From Hydractinia symbiolongicarpus (taxonomy: Eukaryota; Cnidaria; Hydrozoa; Anthoathecata; Hydractiniidae), in assembly GCF_029227915.1 (NCBI RefSeq), contig NC_079882.1:13912501-13976500 (forward strand): a stretch of DNA of 64,000 nt, in the 5' to 3' direction. Shown here piece after piece: positions 32,546 to 44,454 of this stretch. The notes below the pieces were generated by a model. That model was not told where the DNA came from, did no database searches, and worked only from the letters and a program-made list of their open reading frames with translations. Each line of letters starts with the position of its first letter. The stretch's first letter is position 1. The position numbers and the translations under genes were made by a program.

Positions 32546-35500
32546 CTATATAACATCATAATCGCTACCATCAGAAATATTTGAGTCCGGTGAAATAAAC
32601 GTCTCGTCAATCTCGTCGCTAGTATTGGCTTCGTCCGGATCATGATTGATGACGTCATGCATATTTAATAACGGCAGGTTATTATCGCCGTCAGTGAGCC
32701 ATGGTTTCTTTTCAGGATTGTGTTCGTTCTTCCATTTTTCGTACTTTAATGCTGTTTTGTGGAGTTTTTTCATAATCTAAAATTGACACAAACAAACATC
32801 CAAAAACTGCTATTGTTGTTAAAGGAGAGGGGAACTGCGCACGGCACGGCTGCTTAATAAAAGTTCATGATGACAGTGTTGATTTTAAAGACCAGACTTG
32901 GTCTGCTCCATAAAAATCAATTTACATGTTACAGCCATCATAACAAAAAAGTTTAGAAATAAAGACTAAGAATGTTTTGATAATTTCACAAAACGGTAAA
33001 TTTTCACCTAAAACTTTGCAGAACACGCTAGCCCGAAAATATAAAACATTTTGTTAAAAATAATGTTTTGTTTACATCGTTATATTTCTCCTTATTGTGG
33101 TGGTCACGGGCCAATACGCACAAGATAATATAATGTAAAAAGAAAATGTTAAAGATCAAATTAGCAAATGTTAAACAACTACACCCAAAACCTACTTATT
33201 TGGCACTAGGTGAATTGCCCCCCAGTAAATTGCCACCTGGAAGATTGCCCCCCGAAGAATTACCCCCCGGAGAACTGCCTCTGGAAGATTGCCCTCCAAT
33301 AAAATGACTGACTCAGATAATTTTTGTTACTTGTTCAGCCTGGAATTGTTCTTATTCTGCTCTTATATTTTTTAGCCATTCCCAGCCTTTTGCTGCTATA
33401 AAAATATTTTAATAAAAAGAGACAAATTCGCTCAAAAATGATACAAAGTAAATGTGTAACAAACGTATTTAAAAATTAGTATAAATGCTAAACTAAATAC
33501 AATGTACAAAGTTTTAGAAAGTCAAGTTATGGGCAATACTGCGTAGGTGTTCCATGAGACGATTGGGGTAGTCATCTATGATATGCAAAATTCTGGCGTT
33601 ATTGTCAAGATATCGTCTTCGTCGAGGTGGAGCAGGATGTCCAAGATGTTGAAGTATCGAAACACGAACAATAGCCACATCTCCTATTTTTGGAGGGGGG
33701 GGGGGGTAATTCTCCGGAGGGCAATCTTCCAGTGGGAAATTTACCGAAAAAAAGTCGGGGAAAAGAGACTAAATGAAAAAAGAGACTTTACAATTCGTAC
33801 AAAACACCACATAACTGTTTGGGACTAAATTTTTTTACTTACTCGTAGTTGTTTTTGTATAAAAATATACATAGATAAATAAGAAAAATTGATTCAAATT
33901 CTCTTGTGAGGTTATCTACAGGAAGATCAAAAATTAGACGGGAAAAATGACTTATTCGAAAAATTAGTCGGGGAAAGTGACTTATTTTGCAAAAGTGACT
34001 TACTACTTCCCCGACGAAATTTTCCCCCGTGTTTTTCCTCGATAAGGTATATGAACTTCTAGGCGGAATTACGTAAAGATAAATCTTTAAACAATCTGAA
34101 AACATTTTAGACGACGACAGCTCCACAGAGCGTCAAAGTCCTGGGGACTAGATCCTCATGAAAAGAGCTCCGCATGGTTTACAAAAAGAATAAATTGAAC
34201 TTATATTAAAATCTGTCAAGACCATCAACAATATTTTTTCATGTTTTGAGTTCATTTTCCACAACATACTGCCAGATCCAAACGATAAAGTTTGTTATGA
34301 TGAGATGGCGCCAAAGTGGAATAAATATACAGACCGAAAACATTCACAACAAATGGAACGCATAATATGGTGGCTTCATCTTTTTTTACGAGTCTTTACT
34401 TTTATTATCTTCACTTGCAAATTTGTTTAGTAAGTTCAGTAGTATAAAATAATAAAAATATGTCACATGTTGTTCAACATTTTTGCTATTTTCATCTTCG
34501 ACTTGTTCATGTTTAATTATTTTGTGTATAGTATATAGTGACCCGTGACTATCAATAAAGAGAAATTTATTCTATTGCTTTTTAATTTAGCCACCCGTTT
34601 GCCAAATTTTAAAAAATAAATAATTCAGCACTCACAGATATGTGAACAAAATGGATTTATAATGGGAATTTTTTTATAGAGTAGACGAACAGGCCGGTCG
34701 GTCCGGCAATTAAAATCAAAACTCATCATGAAGTTTTATTCTGCACTCGTACCGCATCGCAGTTCGCCTCTCCTTTAAATTTTTTTTGTTACTTCTTGTT
34801 TTTCAATTTATGTACATACAGTAGACCCTCGATATAACGAACCCCCGATATAACAAACAGCTCGATTTAACGAACCAAAGTTCATTCCCCTTGGATTCTG
34901 CCTTAGGAAACTCTTATAAATTCCCGCTATATAACGAACTCCCGATTTAACAAACCAAATTTTCCGTCCCCTGAACCAATAAAACCTCTATATAACGAAC
35001 TCAAAGTATCAAATGGTACAAAAATACGACAAATAAAACCAAAACAAACGCAACGTTTTCGATATTTTTACACCACGTAGATAGCACTTTACGTACAGAA
35101 AAAAGAAAACGCAATGCAATATCATCCAAATTGAGTGATTCGACCCATTAAGTGTAAACAAAACGCAAAAATTGGATTTTGAGGCTTGCATTGGACTTAC
35201 AAGTTTTCACCCAATTTTGGAGATCATATGTCATTATCAACATGATGTCCTTTTATATTTGTCTTAAGTGACATTTCGACTGTCACAATAATAGGCAATT
35301 CTTCCTGCAAAACAGTTTGGTAAATCAAATTTAGAGCCATTTTTGGAAAAATGAAACACGTGTCTACACAACAACCAACCAAATGATTTGATGATAGAAG
35401 TCTTTGCATTGCTTTTTGTAAACAAAAACGAACATATTTTATTCGAATTTCGTGTGATTTAACCTTATTTAATTCTACATATATTTGACCGTGTTCTATA

Positions 35501-38500
35501 GCGAAATATAAATAAAAAGTGTTTTTCATCCCAGTTCTTTTGATGGACAAAAATTTAAGCGATTTTGATAAAATTGGGGAAAATTCCAATTTCCCTCGAT
35601 ATAACGAACTATTTTCCATTCCCCTTGGGGGTTCGTTATATCGAGAGTCTACTGTATGAAAATATGCAAGAAAAGTTTTGAAGACGATTAGCCACATTAA
35701 ACATTCGCATACAGTATCATTTTTCGATGATTATTGAAAACCTAAAATATGCAATGTCATCGTTTTTGTTTTCCTTGGCTCAAGAACTGCATGATTTAAT
35801 AAAGAATCTAAAAATATTACACGTAAAATTCCCTTATCAAGATTTTATACCTCGTTAAAGAAAAAGTGGATGCAGAGGTGTAGGCTCCTCTGATGTAATA
35901 AAGATTGATAACACTCGGTTGATTTATTGTTTTTAGAAAAGATTAATGAACGAATAAGAATTTTCTTTAATAATTTCTTTTAATGCAACGCATGTGTTAT
36001 ACCATGGCGGTAGAAATATAAATTTATTTCGACCTTCATGGTTATACTTTTGATCAATGTGTTGTCAAACAATTTCGCATTAAGTTTCGACTTTTATTAA
36101 ATTGGCAACCCGCGAAAGTTTATCATCGCGAAAGTTTATTTACAAATTTTGGCGTGATTTTCGTATCGCGGGTTCATACCCAGTAGACACGGATTAAATT
36201 CGACGAAATTTTCCTATTTCGCCCATTCTTCTGCGCGCCGATTTTATGCGACTATATGCGCGAATAAAATAAATAAGGTTACAGTAAAGCTACGTTTTTC
36301 ATGACGAATTTGACTTACCCTTGGTGACATACTCGTTGATAACAAGTTGATGAACCATTTTGGTAATTTACCTTAAAGTAATTTACAAGAAAATATATTA
36401 CTATAATAATAATTATTGTAATAAAAGCGAAAAGGATAAATTTTACCTTTAGGGTCTGTCTGAGTTATGAACGTTAACTTGCACCTGTTAGCTGTCAACT
36501 TCTCGCCAAAATAACCAGTCAAATAAGACACAGATCGTACATAATTTTTTCGAACAGGTATCAACTGCAAAAGACAAAAAATAGAGTTTATAATAAGAGC
36601 TCGATTTCGTAAAATTTTACCACACATTTCAACTTATGTACACACCCAGCTCGCGCCTATATATTAATTAGCCTTGTGTGTGTGTATATATATTATACCT
36701 AGCTAATTGCTATTATAACTAATATAATTATTAGTTTAGCTAGATTTATTAATACTTTACTCGGAGAAACTTTCGCGAAACCAAAAACTCGCGAAATTTT
36801 TTGGATAAATTTTCGCGAATCTACAAATTAAAAAATACCGCGAGATAAATTTTCGTGAAATCTGAAATTGGAAAGTTTTGGCGAGATAAACTTTCGCGAT
36901 TCGTGATTTTTTATGTCCTTATAAAAAAGTGGCCTATATTTCTTATGATAGAAAAGTGTTTTTTAACGATGTAATTTTCTTTCTAATGATATGTAAAAAC
37001 TTCTATTTACAAACTGGCTTCATCGTCAAAATCACAAAACAGATCAAACACATTTCTAGGATCGTCTTCTTCTGGCTCCCACGCATCGTCATCATCGCCT
37101 TTTTGCCAGTAACTCGGTTATAAGCCATACATATACATTTGAAACATCATCGCTTTTGTTTATTTCTAAGTTTATTCCAATCTCGTTCCCAGCGCCAGTT
37201 GTCTCTTTTTTTATCGGGAGGGCGAGCCAAGTGAGGGCGAGTCAAGAAATAACTTTTAAAACCAGCAAATTTCTTTTAAATTTTAGTGGATAAACTTTTG
37301 CGAATCAACAACTTAGAAAGTTTGTACTGAATAAACTTTCGCGAATGGCCATTTTTGAAAGTTTCGCGAGACAAAGTTTCGCGAAAAAGGCCAAAGTTTC
37401 TCTCGCGAAAGTTTCTCCAAATAAAGTTTTTTTCAGGAGTTGTCTCCTAATTGAATTAGTTTGAGCTTTATACTCTACGAGCTCAGATCAGTATCGTATA
37501 AAGTTAGTTGTAGAGAGGTTTTGAATCTTGACTTGACCAGATATTGGTCCAAGGGATCAAAAAAAATTACTGCCCTTTTTTGGACCATGGTCAAATTTCC
37601 GCCATTATGGGTCAAAATGATAAAATTTATATTTTTTAGTTGTGAAGGAAAAATAATAATAATTGTCTCACTAACAAAAATGTACTAGTTTTTAATAAAA
37701 ATACTTGCATGTTCAAAAACTTATTATTAAAGTTATGCGATGAAAGTTATTGAAAAAGTGATTGATAAGTTACTTAGAGAAAGAATTGATGTAGATAAGA
37801 TGCAAAAAATCACAGATGCAATATTTTTACTCAGATATGTTCAGGAAAAGTATTTAGGAAAGAAAAAGAATCTCTATTTTGCCTTTGTAGATTTAGAGAA
37901 AGCTTTTGATAGAGTGCTAAGTAAAGTTATTTGGTGGGCTATGAGAAAATTAGGTGTGGATGAGTGGCTAGTTACGATGGTACAGTCTATGTACAGCAAT
38001 GCTAGAAGTCGTGTCAGGATTAACGATTCACTTAGTGATGAATTTAGTGTAAATGTTGGTGTACATCAGGGTTCTGTACTTAGTCCTTTGTTGTTTGTTC
38101 TAGTCTTAGAAGTGCTGTTGATGGAGTTCAGGTTGTCCATGGGAGTTTGAGAAGTGGAAGAGAAAGGGCTAAGGGTGAACACAGCAAAGTCTAAAGTCAT
38201 GATTAGTAGCATTGCAGCCAAGTGTGACCTTGTAGTTGGAAAGTGGCCTTGTGGAGTTTGCAGGAAAGGGGTTGGTAGTAACTCAATTTTTTGTCAGACT
38301 TGCAAGCATTGGGTACATAAGAAGTGCAGTAGTATTGGTGAAAGGTTAAGAGTTGACATTCAGTTTGTATGCAAGCGTTGCAAGGGTGAGATTATAGAGA
38401 ATAAAGTATTTCCAGCTTCAATGATGTACAACAGTGTCTCGTTAGAGATAGTTGAGAACTTCTGTTACTTAGGTGATATGTTGGGCAGTGACGGGGGTGT

Positions 38501-40849
38501 TGGAAGAAGTGTTACTTGCAGCATAGGTTCTGCTTGGAAAAAGTTCAGAGAGTTACTTCCTTTGTTGACTAGCAGAGTCTTGTCAATTGAGTTAAAAGAT
38601 AGGTTGTATGAGGCCTGTGTAAGAAGTGTTATGTTGTACAGTAGTGAGACATGGGCAGTGAAGCAGGAAGATCTTGACCGTTTAGAAAGGAGTGATATGA
38701 GAATGGTTAGGTGGATGTGTAACGCCAGTCTGAGAGACAGAAAGAGTTCAGATGAACTAAGAAGCAGGCTAAGTATCCGTAGAATTAAAGATGTTATCCA
38801 GATAAGAAGATTGAATTGGTTGGGGCACTTGGAAAGAATGGAGGAGGATAATTGGGTAAGAAAGTGTAGACTTGATAGTTCCTGGGGCAAAGCTCAGGGG
38901 CAGACCGAGAAAGACTTGGCAGGAGGTTATAAGGACAGACCTGATACAGAGGAAGTTGAATTTAGATGTAACACAGTCTAGATCAGATTGATAGAGGGTC
39001 ATTAATAAACCCCGTCCAACCCATGCTAGCATGGAAAATGGACGTTAGCCGAGAATGATGATGATGATGATGATGCGACAATAATTTTTCTTGTGTTGTT
39101 TTGCAAGCTATACAGCAAGAATTATTCTTGTGCTGTTTTGAAAGTTGTACAACGCCCAGAGGCAGACCGAGAAAGACTTGGCAGGAGGTAATAAGGACAG
39201 ACTTGATACAGAGGAAGTTGAGTTTAGATCTAACACAGTCTAGATCAGATTGGAAGAGGGTCATTAATATACTCAGTCCAACCCATGCTAGCATGGAAAA
39301 CGGACGTTAAGACGAAAAATAATGATGATGATGATGACAGAATAAACTTTTATTGTTTTGAAAGTTATACAGCAAGTTATACTTGCGCTGTTTCGAAATT
39401 TAAGTGCAAATTCTTTTTACAGACTATGGTTTATTTGATAATTATTAAAGTCTTTCGCAGCGTTAAAATCATTTATTTAAAATTCATAAAACAGAGGAGG
39501 ATGTTACGACAATCGTATTCTACTTTGTTTTATTATTTTTCCTAAATAGTACGGACTGAAAGTCTTGCTGTACTACAGTTAAGCTAGCATAATTTTAAAC
39601 ATATAAATAATCATAACCAAGGAGGGTGTTACGACAATAATAATCTGTCTTGTTTTTTACTTGTATTATGGAGCTATTTTGTGAGAGTAGCTAATTTTTG
39701 TTATAAATCACATAAAAATTTAAACTTCTGTTTAACGTTGTGATTACAAAATTAGCGCATTGCGCCTTTTAGTTTTATCTCAACAAATCACCATGAACAA
39801 AGAATCAACTACAAGTGGCCCTACTAATGGTGGTCCTAAATTAACTTTATTATTTCACCTTGTTCAGTATAATTGTAGATTGACATTCAACCAACAAAAA
39901 ATAACATCATTGATTATCTACTATGCTCATTATATTTTCACGAGATTGGATGGAAAATGTGTGGTTTTTTTTCAGTTTTTTTCTTCAAAACTTTTTTGCT
40001 TGATATCATTATTTTCTTGTTTTGGTGAAAATTAGGGTCAGTCCGGTCCATAGAACAACTAATTATGTTAGAGTCATCTTATGCAAAAAACATACTGAGT
40101 TGTGAGGCAAAGATCTTGACAAGGCGAGCAGGCCTACTTAACAAAACATATTTCATACTCAGCAAAAGTTTTATAGAGCTTACCTTGTGGTCAACAGAAT
40201 GATTGAAAATCATAAACTCGCTTTCATCCTTTCGCCACGTACGATACAGACTCCAATCTCTGTACTTTAATGGAGGTGGCATCTTAGCTAAAGGAGTAAC
40301 ATTTTTACCTCATAAAATGTAGTACAGTAACGACAGAAACAATTATCACGTTATGATTAGCAAACTGTCTTGCTACCATATAACCAAAAAGAAATGAAAT
40401 TATAAAGTTACGTAAGTTGTATGTGTGATTAATATATAATTATACACGTTATGTATCTGAATTATAAAAAATCATCTTACCTCCGTACCAACCAATCACT
40501 GTGTTCCCATTTAATTTACAAACATCATAGGAATCTGTCATGTCCTTATCCCAGACTTTTCTGTATTCTGGATCATGAAGTACATCATAGAGACACTCAA
40601 GACTAACATTGATTGGAGAACTTACCTGTGAAAAATGTAAGTTTTTTGAATGTAAACATTTTCCCTAAGATTTTTATATAAAAATTTACTTACCTTTATC
40701 ATTTTAATTCTTGATTCTTCTGTCCATTTTGATTTAACTAAAATATCACCTTTGTTATATTTTTCTATCCAGCCCTCATCTTCCACGACAAGTGAAAAGA
40801 AATCATCAAAATCCTTATCAATGGATGGCCGCACTTCATATACCAACAT
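32546..40849 (-). CDS. STARD10: STARD10-like START-domain lipid-transfer protein
   Basis: STARD10 proteins carry phospholipid between membranes in a START-domain pocket. Six coding exons with GT-AG borders and consistent phases can be joined: 40694-40849, 40481-40625, 40184-40287, 36447-36564, 36319-36371 and 32546-32776, giving 268 residues. Recognisable pieces in order are FFSLVVEDEGWIEKYNKGDI, LYDVLHDPEYRKVWDKDMTD, PLKYRDWSLYRTWRKDE, PVRKNYVRSVSYLTGYF, LPKWFINLL and MKKLHKTALKYEKWKNEH. An acidic tail ends at TAA. The order and spacing match the known family, including the PRK-to-TGY strand and the terminal helix. The ATG at 40849 directly follows an AG, so it may be internal, with an upstream exon not identified. 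Introns of about 3.5 and 3.6 kb contain several transposons. Confidence 0.88.
33207..33750. mobile_element. Foldback element with arms of GGAAGATTGCCCCCC-type subrepeats
   Basis: The left arm (33207-33300) contains several copies of GAAGAATTACCCCCC/GGAAGATTGCCCCCC-like units, and the right arm (33691-33750) contains the same units inverted, including a G13-14 run. There is no coding capacity. A neighbouring stretch (33757-34040) with GTCGGGGAAA units in both orientations may be a second, related element. It lies in the STARD10 intron. Confidence 0.55.
34819..35654. mobile_element. Tigger/pogo-like MITE of 836 bp with TA target duplication
   Basis: The left end starts CAGTAGACCCTCGATATAAC and the right end is its near-exact inverse, ending TATCGAGAGTCTACTG. 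Both sides are flanked by TA (34817-34818 and 35655-35656), as expected for Tc1/mariner-superfamily insertions. The left subterminal region repeats a CGATATAACGAAC-like motif at least six times and the right end has two. The 157-codon minus frame inside has no recognisable transposase motif. It is inserted in the STARD10 intron. Confidence 0.8.
36108..36185. repeat. CGCGAAAGTTTAT repeat cluster
   Basis: Two direct copies of CGCGAAAGTTTAT and a nearby inverted ATCGCGGGTT-type piece resemble the arms of the element at 36753-37428. This is probably a solo end or fragment of the same repeat family, lying next to a STARD10 exon. Confidence 0.45.
36753..37428. mobile_element. TIR element of about 0.68 kb with GGAGAAACTTTCGCGA ends
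   Basis: The left end (ACTTTACTCGGAGAAACTTTC, trimmed here) and the right end (its near inverse, GAAAGTTTCTCCAAATAAAG) form the TIR. Both flanking interiors repeat TTTCGCGAA-type units on both strands. A minus-strand acidic frame inside (about 37115-37016, SYWQKGDDDDAWEPEEDD) may be transposase-derived, but it is too short to name. The target duplication was not resolved. Confidence 0.55.
37690..39078 (+). mobile_element. LINE fragment with internal deletion over the RT active site
   Basis: The first frame (37740-38150) has RT motifs NLYFAFVDLEKAFDRVLS and GVHQGSVLSPLLFVLVLEVL. The second (38154-38981) continues with EEKGLRVNTAKSKVMIS, a PHD-like CxxC...HxxC finger (WVHKKCSSIG) and the C-terminal segment RRLNWLGHLERM. 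The YADD box expected between the two frames is absent, so a deletion near 38150 removed it. A 3' end of the type AACCCATGCTAGCATGGAAAA is followed by (GAT)n at 39055-39075. This resembles RTE/Proto2-like LINEs with a C-terminal finger; the clade is inferred. Confidence 0.75.
39152..39345 (+). mobile_element. Second, short 3' copy of the same LINE
   Basis: It repeats the last ~180 bp of the LINE just upstream with a few differences, sharing GGCAGACCGAGAAAGACTTG and CCAACCCATGCTAGCATGGA, and ends in its own (GAT)n tail at 39322-39337. It is strongly 5'-truncated. The DNA between the two copies also repeats a TTGTGCTGTTTTGAAAGTT-like segment. Confidence 0.8.
39346..40180. other. Intronic stretch of the STARD10 gene
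   Basis: No supported coding frame. Short ATG frames at 39285-39545 and 39760-40035 have no motif. Confidence 0.35.
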
Positions 40850-41500
40850 CTATAAACATTATATTGCATAAGTTAAAATAATAATTTTTCATATATTCAG
40901 TATGTTTCCCATCAAGAATTGGAAAAATTGTGTATATATCTCAAGTTTGATTTATTACATATTTTACTATCTTATTTTTTTGAATTGTTTTTGCCAGTTT
41001 TTAAATTTATTCTTTGTTAATAAATTGATTTTATTCCAGTCAGTTAATTATCCAGCTATCTATTTAATATGGTAGTTTTGCTGTGTTGTGGATTCCTAAT
41101 GCTCATTCTTTGTAACATTGTGAGGACTTGGGATAGCCTCAGATTCTTTAAATATAGTTTTGAAAGAGTATATACTTAATCTTAAAATGATCTCTCCACG
41201 ATTTCAAAATAATTTAGGAAACCGCATTGACTTTTGTGTTCGTTGTATTTTTAAGCAATACAAAACCGTCTATCTCTTCACTGGCTGCCTGCAATGAAGG
41301 TTTTGAAAACCAGCTCACTCTCGAAGTTATATAAATAGCTTTATCAAAAGCCAAGCTTTTTCAACCTTTTCTCAAATTAATGACATTTGCCTTAACCCAG
41401 GCCCTGTTAGGTATCACTGTTATTCATGCTAAAAACCTGTGACAAAAAACACACAAAGCACTTTCAAGTGACAAATGTGGATTATGGGCTCATAAAAAAG
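40850..41500. other. Non-coding stretch upstream of the known STARD10 exons
   Basis: AT-rich sequence. A splice acceptor sits immediately before 40849, so an upstream STARD10 exon may exist farther right, but I could not identify one. Confidence 0.3.
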
Positions 41501-41529
41501 TGTATTTTTGATAAAAAATATCAACAATT

Positions 41530-42500
41530 TATAGACTCCAGAAAATAAACTGTATTTTGTTTGCAGTCCCTGTCTTTCTTGTAACAACTTGCCCTTTGCT
41601 AATGAGGAGTTATTTGGTGAGGACACCCCAGGCAACATCAATATTACTATTGATGAAAACTTTGATTTTGAGGCAATTAGAAATAGGAAGGGTTGAATAA
41701 TTGTCCATCTCAACATTAATGGTCTGTCATTCAAACTAGACTACGTTAAACTTCTGGTACATCAAACAGAGCTTGATGTATTCCTCATTTGTAAAACTAA
41801 AATCAATGACACCATCACTGACAATGACGTTAAAATTAATGGCTATGTTTGTTATAGGAATGATCGGTATAGACAAGGTGGGGATGTTTTAATTTTTGTT
41901 AATGAAAACTTGGATAGCTACCTACACTCCAAAAATGTTGAATTACTATGGGTGAAAGTGTGCCTGAAAAAAACTAAAACTATTTACGTAGGTGGGGTTT
42001 ACCGGCTACCTGGAGGTAGTGTTGCAGAATACTGAAAACCTACATACTCATTATAAACAATGTTTTAATAAGCTCCCAATAAAGAAAGAAGCTTTTATAT
42101 TGGGAGATTTTAACTGTAACATGCATTCAAAATGCTCTTACCTCCAAAATAAAGGAATTATGCTCCACTTTTTTCCAAAAACAACTTATTACGGTGCTAA
42201 CACGTTTTACAGAAAATAGTAGCACTCTTATTGACTTGATTGCTTCTAACAGTTCTTGTATTTCTAAAACTGGTGTCATGGATTATTTAGGCATTAGTGA
42301 TCACAATTTAGTTTATGTGATCAGAAAATTTAAAAGGCCAAATATTAAACCTAAGACTATCAAGGTTCGTAGCTACAAGAAACTCAATTTGTCATATTCT
42401 AACAATTATGATGACCTTGATGAAGCATGTGAGAAACTGGATGAAAATGTTAAAACAATGGCTGACAAAGATATCCCTTTTAAAACACATAGGTTTTCCA
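41530..42500 (+). mobile_element. LINE endonuclease fragment (L2/CR1-like)
   Basis: A short cysteine motif (CSPCLSCNNLPF, about 41555) precedes an APE-type endonuclease in several frames. Segments include VHLNINGLSFKLDYVKLLVH, YRNDRYRQGGDVLIFVNENL, GDFNCNMHSKC (about 42103) and GISDHNLVYVI (about 42293). Frame changes near 42000 and 42190 and stops break the ORF, and the reverse transcriptase is missing. Confidence 0.7.
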
Positions 42501-42714
42501 GCTATGTATCAAAGAGCATAAATATACTGCTGTGGGACGTCATTTCAAGACATGTAATGTGGAGCTATCAATCAATCATGCAGAAATAATGGCAAAATCG
42601 ATCAAGTCGGAATATCATTTAATGACACTGGAGGCACTTTTCATTCGGGACATAAAGCCTAAAATAAACACAAAGGACGAGTTTAAAAGCCGTGAATTAG
42701 TAATAAAAGTTTAA
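42500..42714 (+). mobile_element. Penelope-like element fragment (GIY-YIG endonuclease tail)
   Basis: The frame ending at 42714 reads GRHFKTCNVELSINHAEI, then SEYHLMTLEALFIRDIKP and INTKDEFKSRELVIKV. The order HFKTC, EALFI, KPxxNTKDEFxSR is the end of the GIY-YIG-bearing ORF in Penelope-like retroelements of animals, as recalled from that family. It abuts the LINE endonuclease directly, so one element was inserted in or joined to the other. Confidence 0.6.
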
Positions 42715-42719
42715 TTATG

Positions 42720-43105
42720 ACTTATCCCTCATGGGAGTTTTAATCATTTAATACCTTTTAACTCGTGTATAGTGTATGTAGGTAGATGTTGATATGTGAT
42801 GTGAATACTTTTTATTTAGCAATTTTACTGTTTATATACTTTTACTTATAGCCTGATGATGAAGTAATACTTCAAAATATATTGCTAAAATAAACATATT
42901 ACATTGTTGTCTTGCATACTATGTCGACAAAAATTGCACAATGTTTTTACCAAATAAGTTATTAACATTTTAAGTTTAAATAATTTTGTTTATAAGTACC
43001 AATCCTTCGAAATTCGCATGAACAGCGTTTAGAGATAGTTGTTTGTAAGTTCTAATCATTTAAAGTAATAAGAACGACGTTTATAAATTGTTAATGTTTA
43101 TTTTA
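42720..43105. other. Non-coding stretch
   Basis: AT-rich sequence. The phrase CCTGATGATGAAGTAATACTTC (42852-42873) may be the 3' end of the Penelope-like element. Nothing else is supported. Confidence 0.3.
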
Positions 43106-43111
43106 AGACTA

Positions 43112-44381
43112 CAGTACTGTTAAAAGGTTTGTTAACATCATAGTTCGTGTTTATTTCATGTTATGCACGAACCACGATAGCCCGCGATGCGTATTTTTTT
43201 AACAATCGTGGACCTCACGATCATGTTTTGTGGAATACACTAACGAAAATTAAATATTACATTGTGGCTTCCACGATAGATAACTTCTATTGTAAAACAA
43301 CAAAGACCGTTTATCAATTAAATAAAAAACTGACGGCAAAAAAATAAATTAACACTTGTTGTTTTAATTCGTTGTCATAAAGCTAGCTACATAATAGATT
43401 TTAATCGTTCATGAATCAAAATGCGATGTAAAAAAAATATTTCTATCGCCGCTTTTCGTCTATAAACTTTAAAATGCGATCTTAAAAAACATTTCTATCG
43501 GCGCTTTTCGTATATAAACTTTTAAAATGCGATCTTAAAAAGCATTTCTATCGCCACTATTCGTTTTTAAACATGTTGAATAAAGTTTAAAAAATCTTTT
43601 TAAAAGGGGAAAGAGAAATAAAAAATGTTTAAAAATATATTTGATGCCAAAAACATATAGCGAATCTGCCAACATATCATCTTGTCCAACGTTTCAACCT
43701 TGCACTTGTGGTTAATAAGTTTTACAAAATTCATTTCTATAACAGCTTAATAACATAACACTGAGGTAAACAAAAAATAGTTATTGGTGAATCACACTTG
43801 CAAATATTCACATCGCACTTGTAAAGTTTGCTTACGAGTGCGATTTTTCGCACACCTTAGCACTCGTAATTTTTTTAGCAGGTGCTTTTTGTAGCTCTGG
43901 CATAGTTTTATTCAAGAAATGGCCTGCTTCTATCGCCGCTATTCGTTTATAAACTTTTAAAATGCGATCTAAAAAAACATTTCTATGGCCGCTTTTCGTT
44001 TTTAAACCTTTAAAATTCAATCTAAAAAAGCATTTCTATTGGCGCAGACAAATTTAACTTTTCTAGACAAATGACATTTCGTAAAAATACGATCGCGTCC
44101 ATGACGAAAAAATATACATCAAGCAAAAAATACGAATATGCTTTTTTAACTTGATAAATCCTGAAACAAACAAATTGACTTTAAAAAAAGACTTTTTTGA
44201 AAAGAAAAAAAAATTAAATTATACTGGCTATAAAAATCGTGGAGCTCGCGAAAATAATCGTGTGACACACGATCCTTCGTGGAGATAATAATATTAGCGT
44301 GGTGGCCACGATAGAATGTTTGCATGTTTGTTATACATACAGATCACGAACACGATATTAACAAACCTTTTCACAGTACTG
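43112..44381. mobile_element. Tc1/mariner-like non-autonomous element of 1.27 kb
   Basis: The left end reads CAGTACTGTTAAAAGGTTTG and the right end is the near inverse; the match covers about 35 bp. TA flanks both ends (43110-43111 and 44382-44383). The interior holds tandem copies of a unit of about 66 bp with TTTCTATCGCCGCTTTTCGT and ATAAACTTTTAAAATGCGAT (43410-43570 and 43925-44045) and no transposase frame. Start CAGT and TA duplication fit Tc1/mariner. Confidence 0.8.
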
Positions 44382-44454
44382 TAGCTACGTAGCGAAAAGT
44401 TAGATTTCTATGAAGAAACTATAATGAAAATTAAATTTGTATGACCATTCAATT

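Noticed and set aside
34819-35697. 157-codon minus frame inside the Tigger-like element as a transposase
   Set aside because: It shows no DDE or helix-turn-helix motif and extends past the TIR; a chance frame is more likely.
38465-38890. Leu/Ser-rich minus-strand frame
   Set aside because: Antisense of the LINE ORF at 38154-38981.
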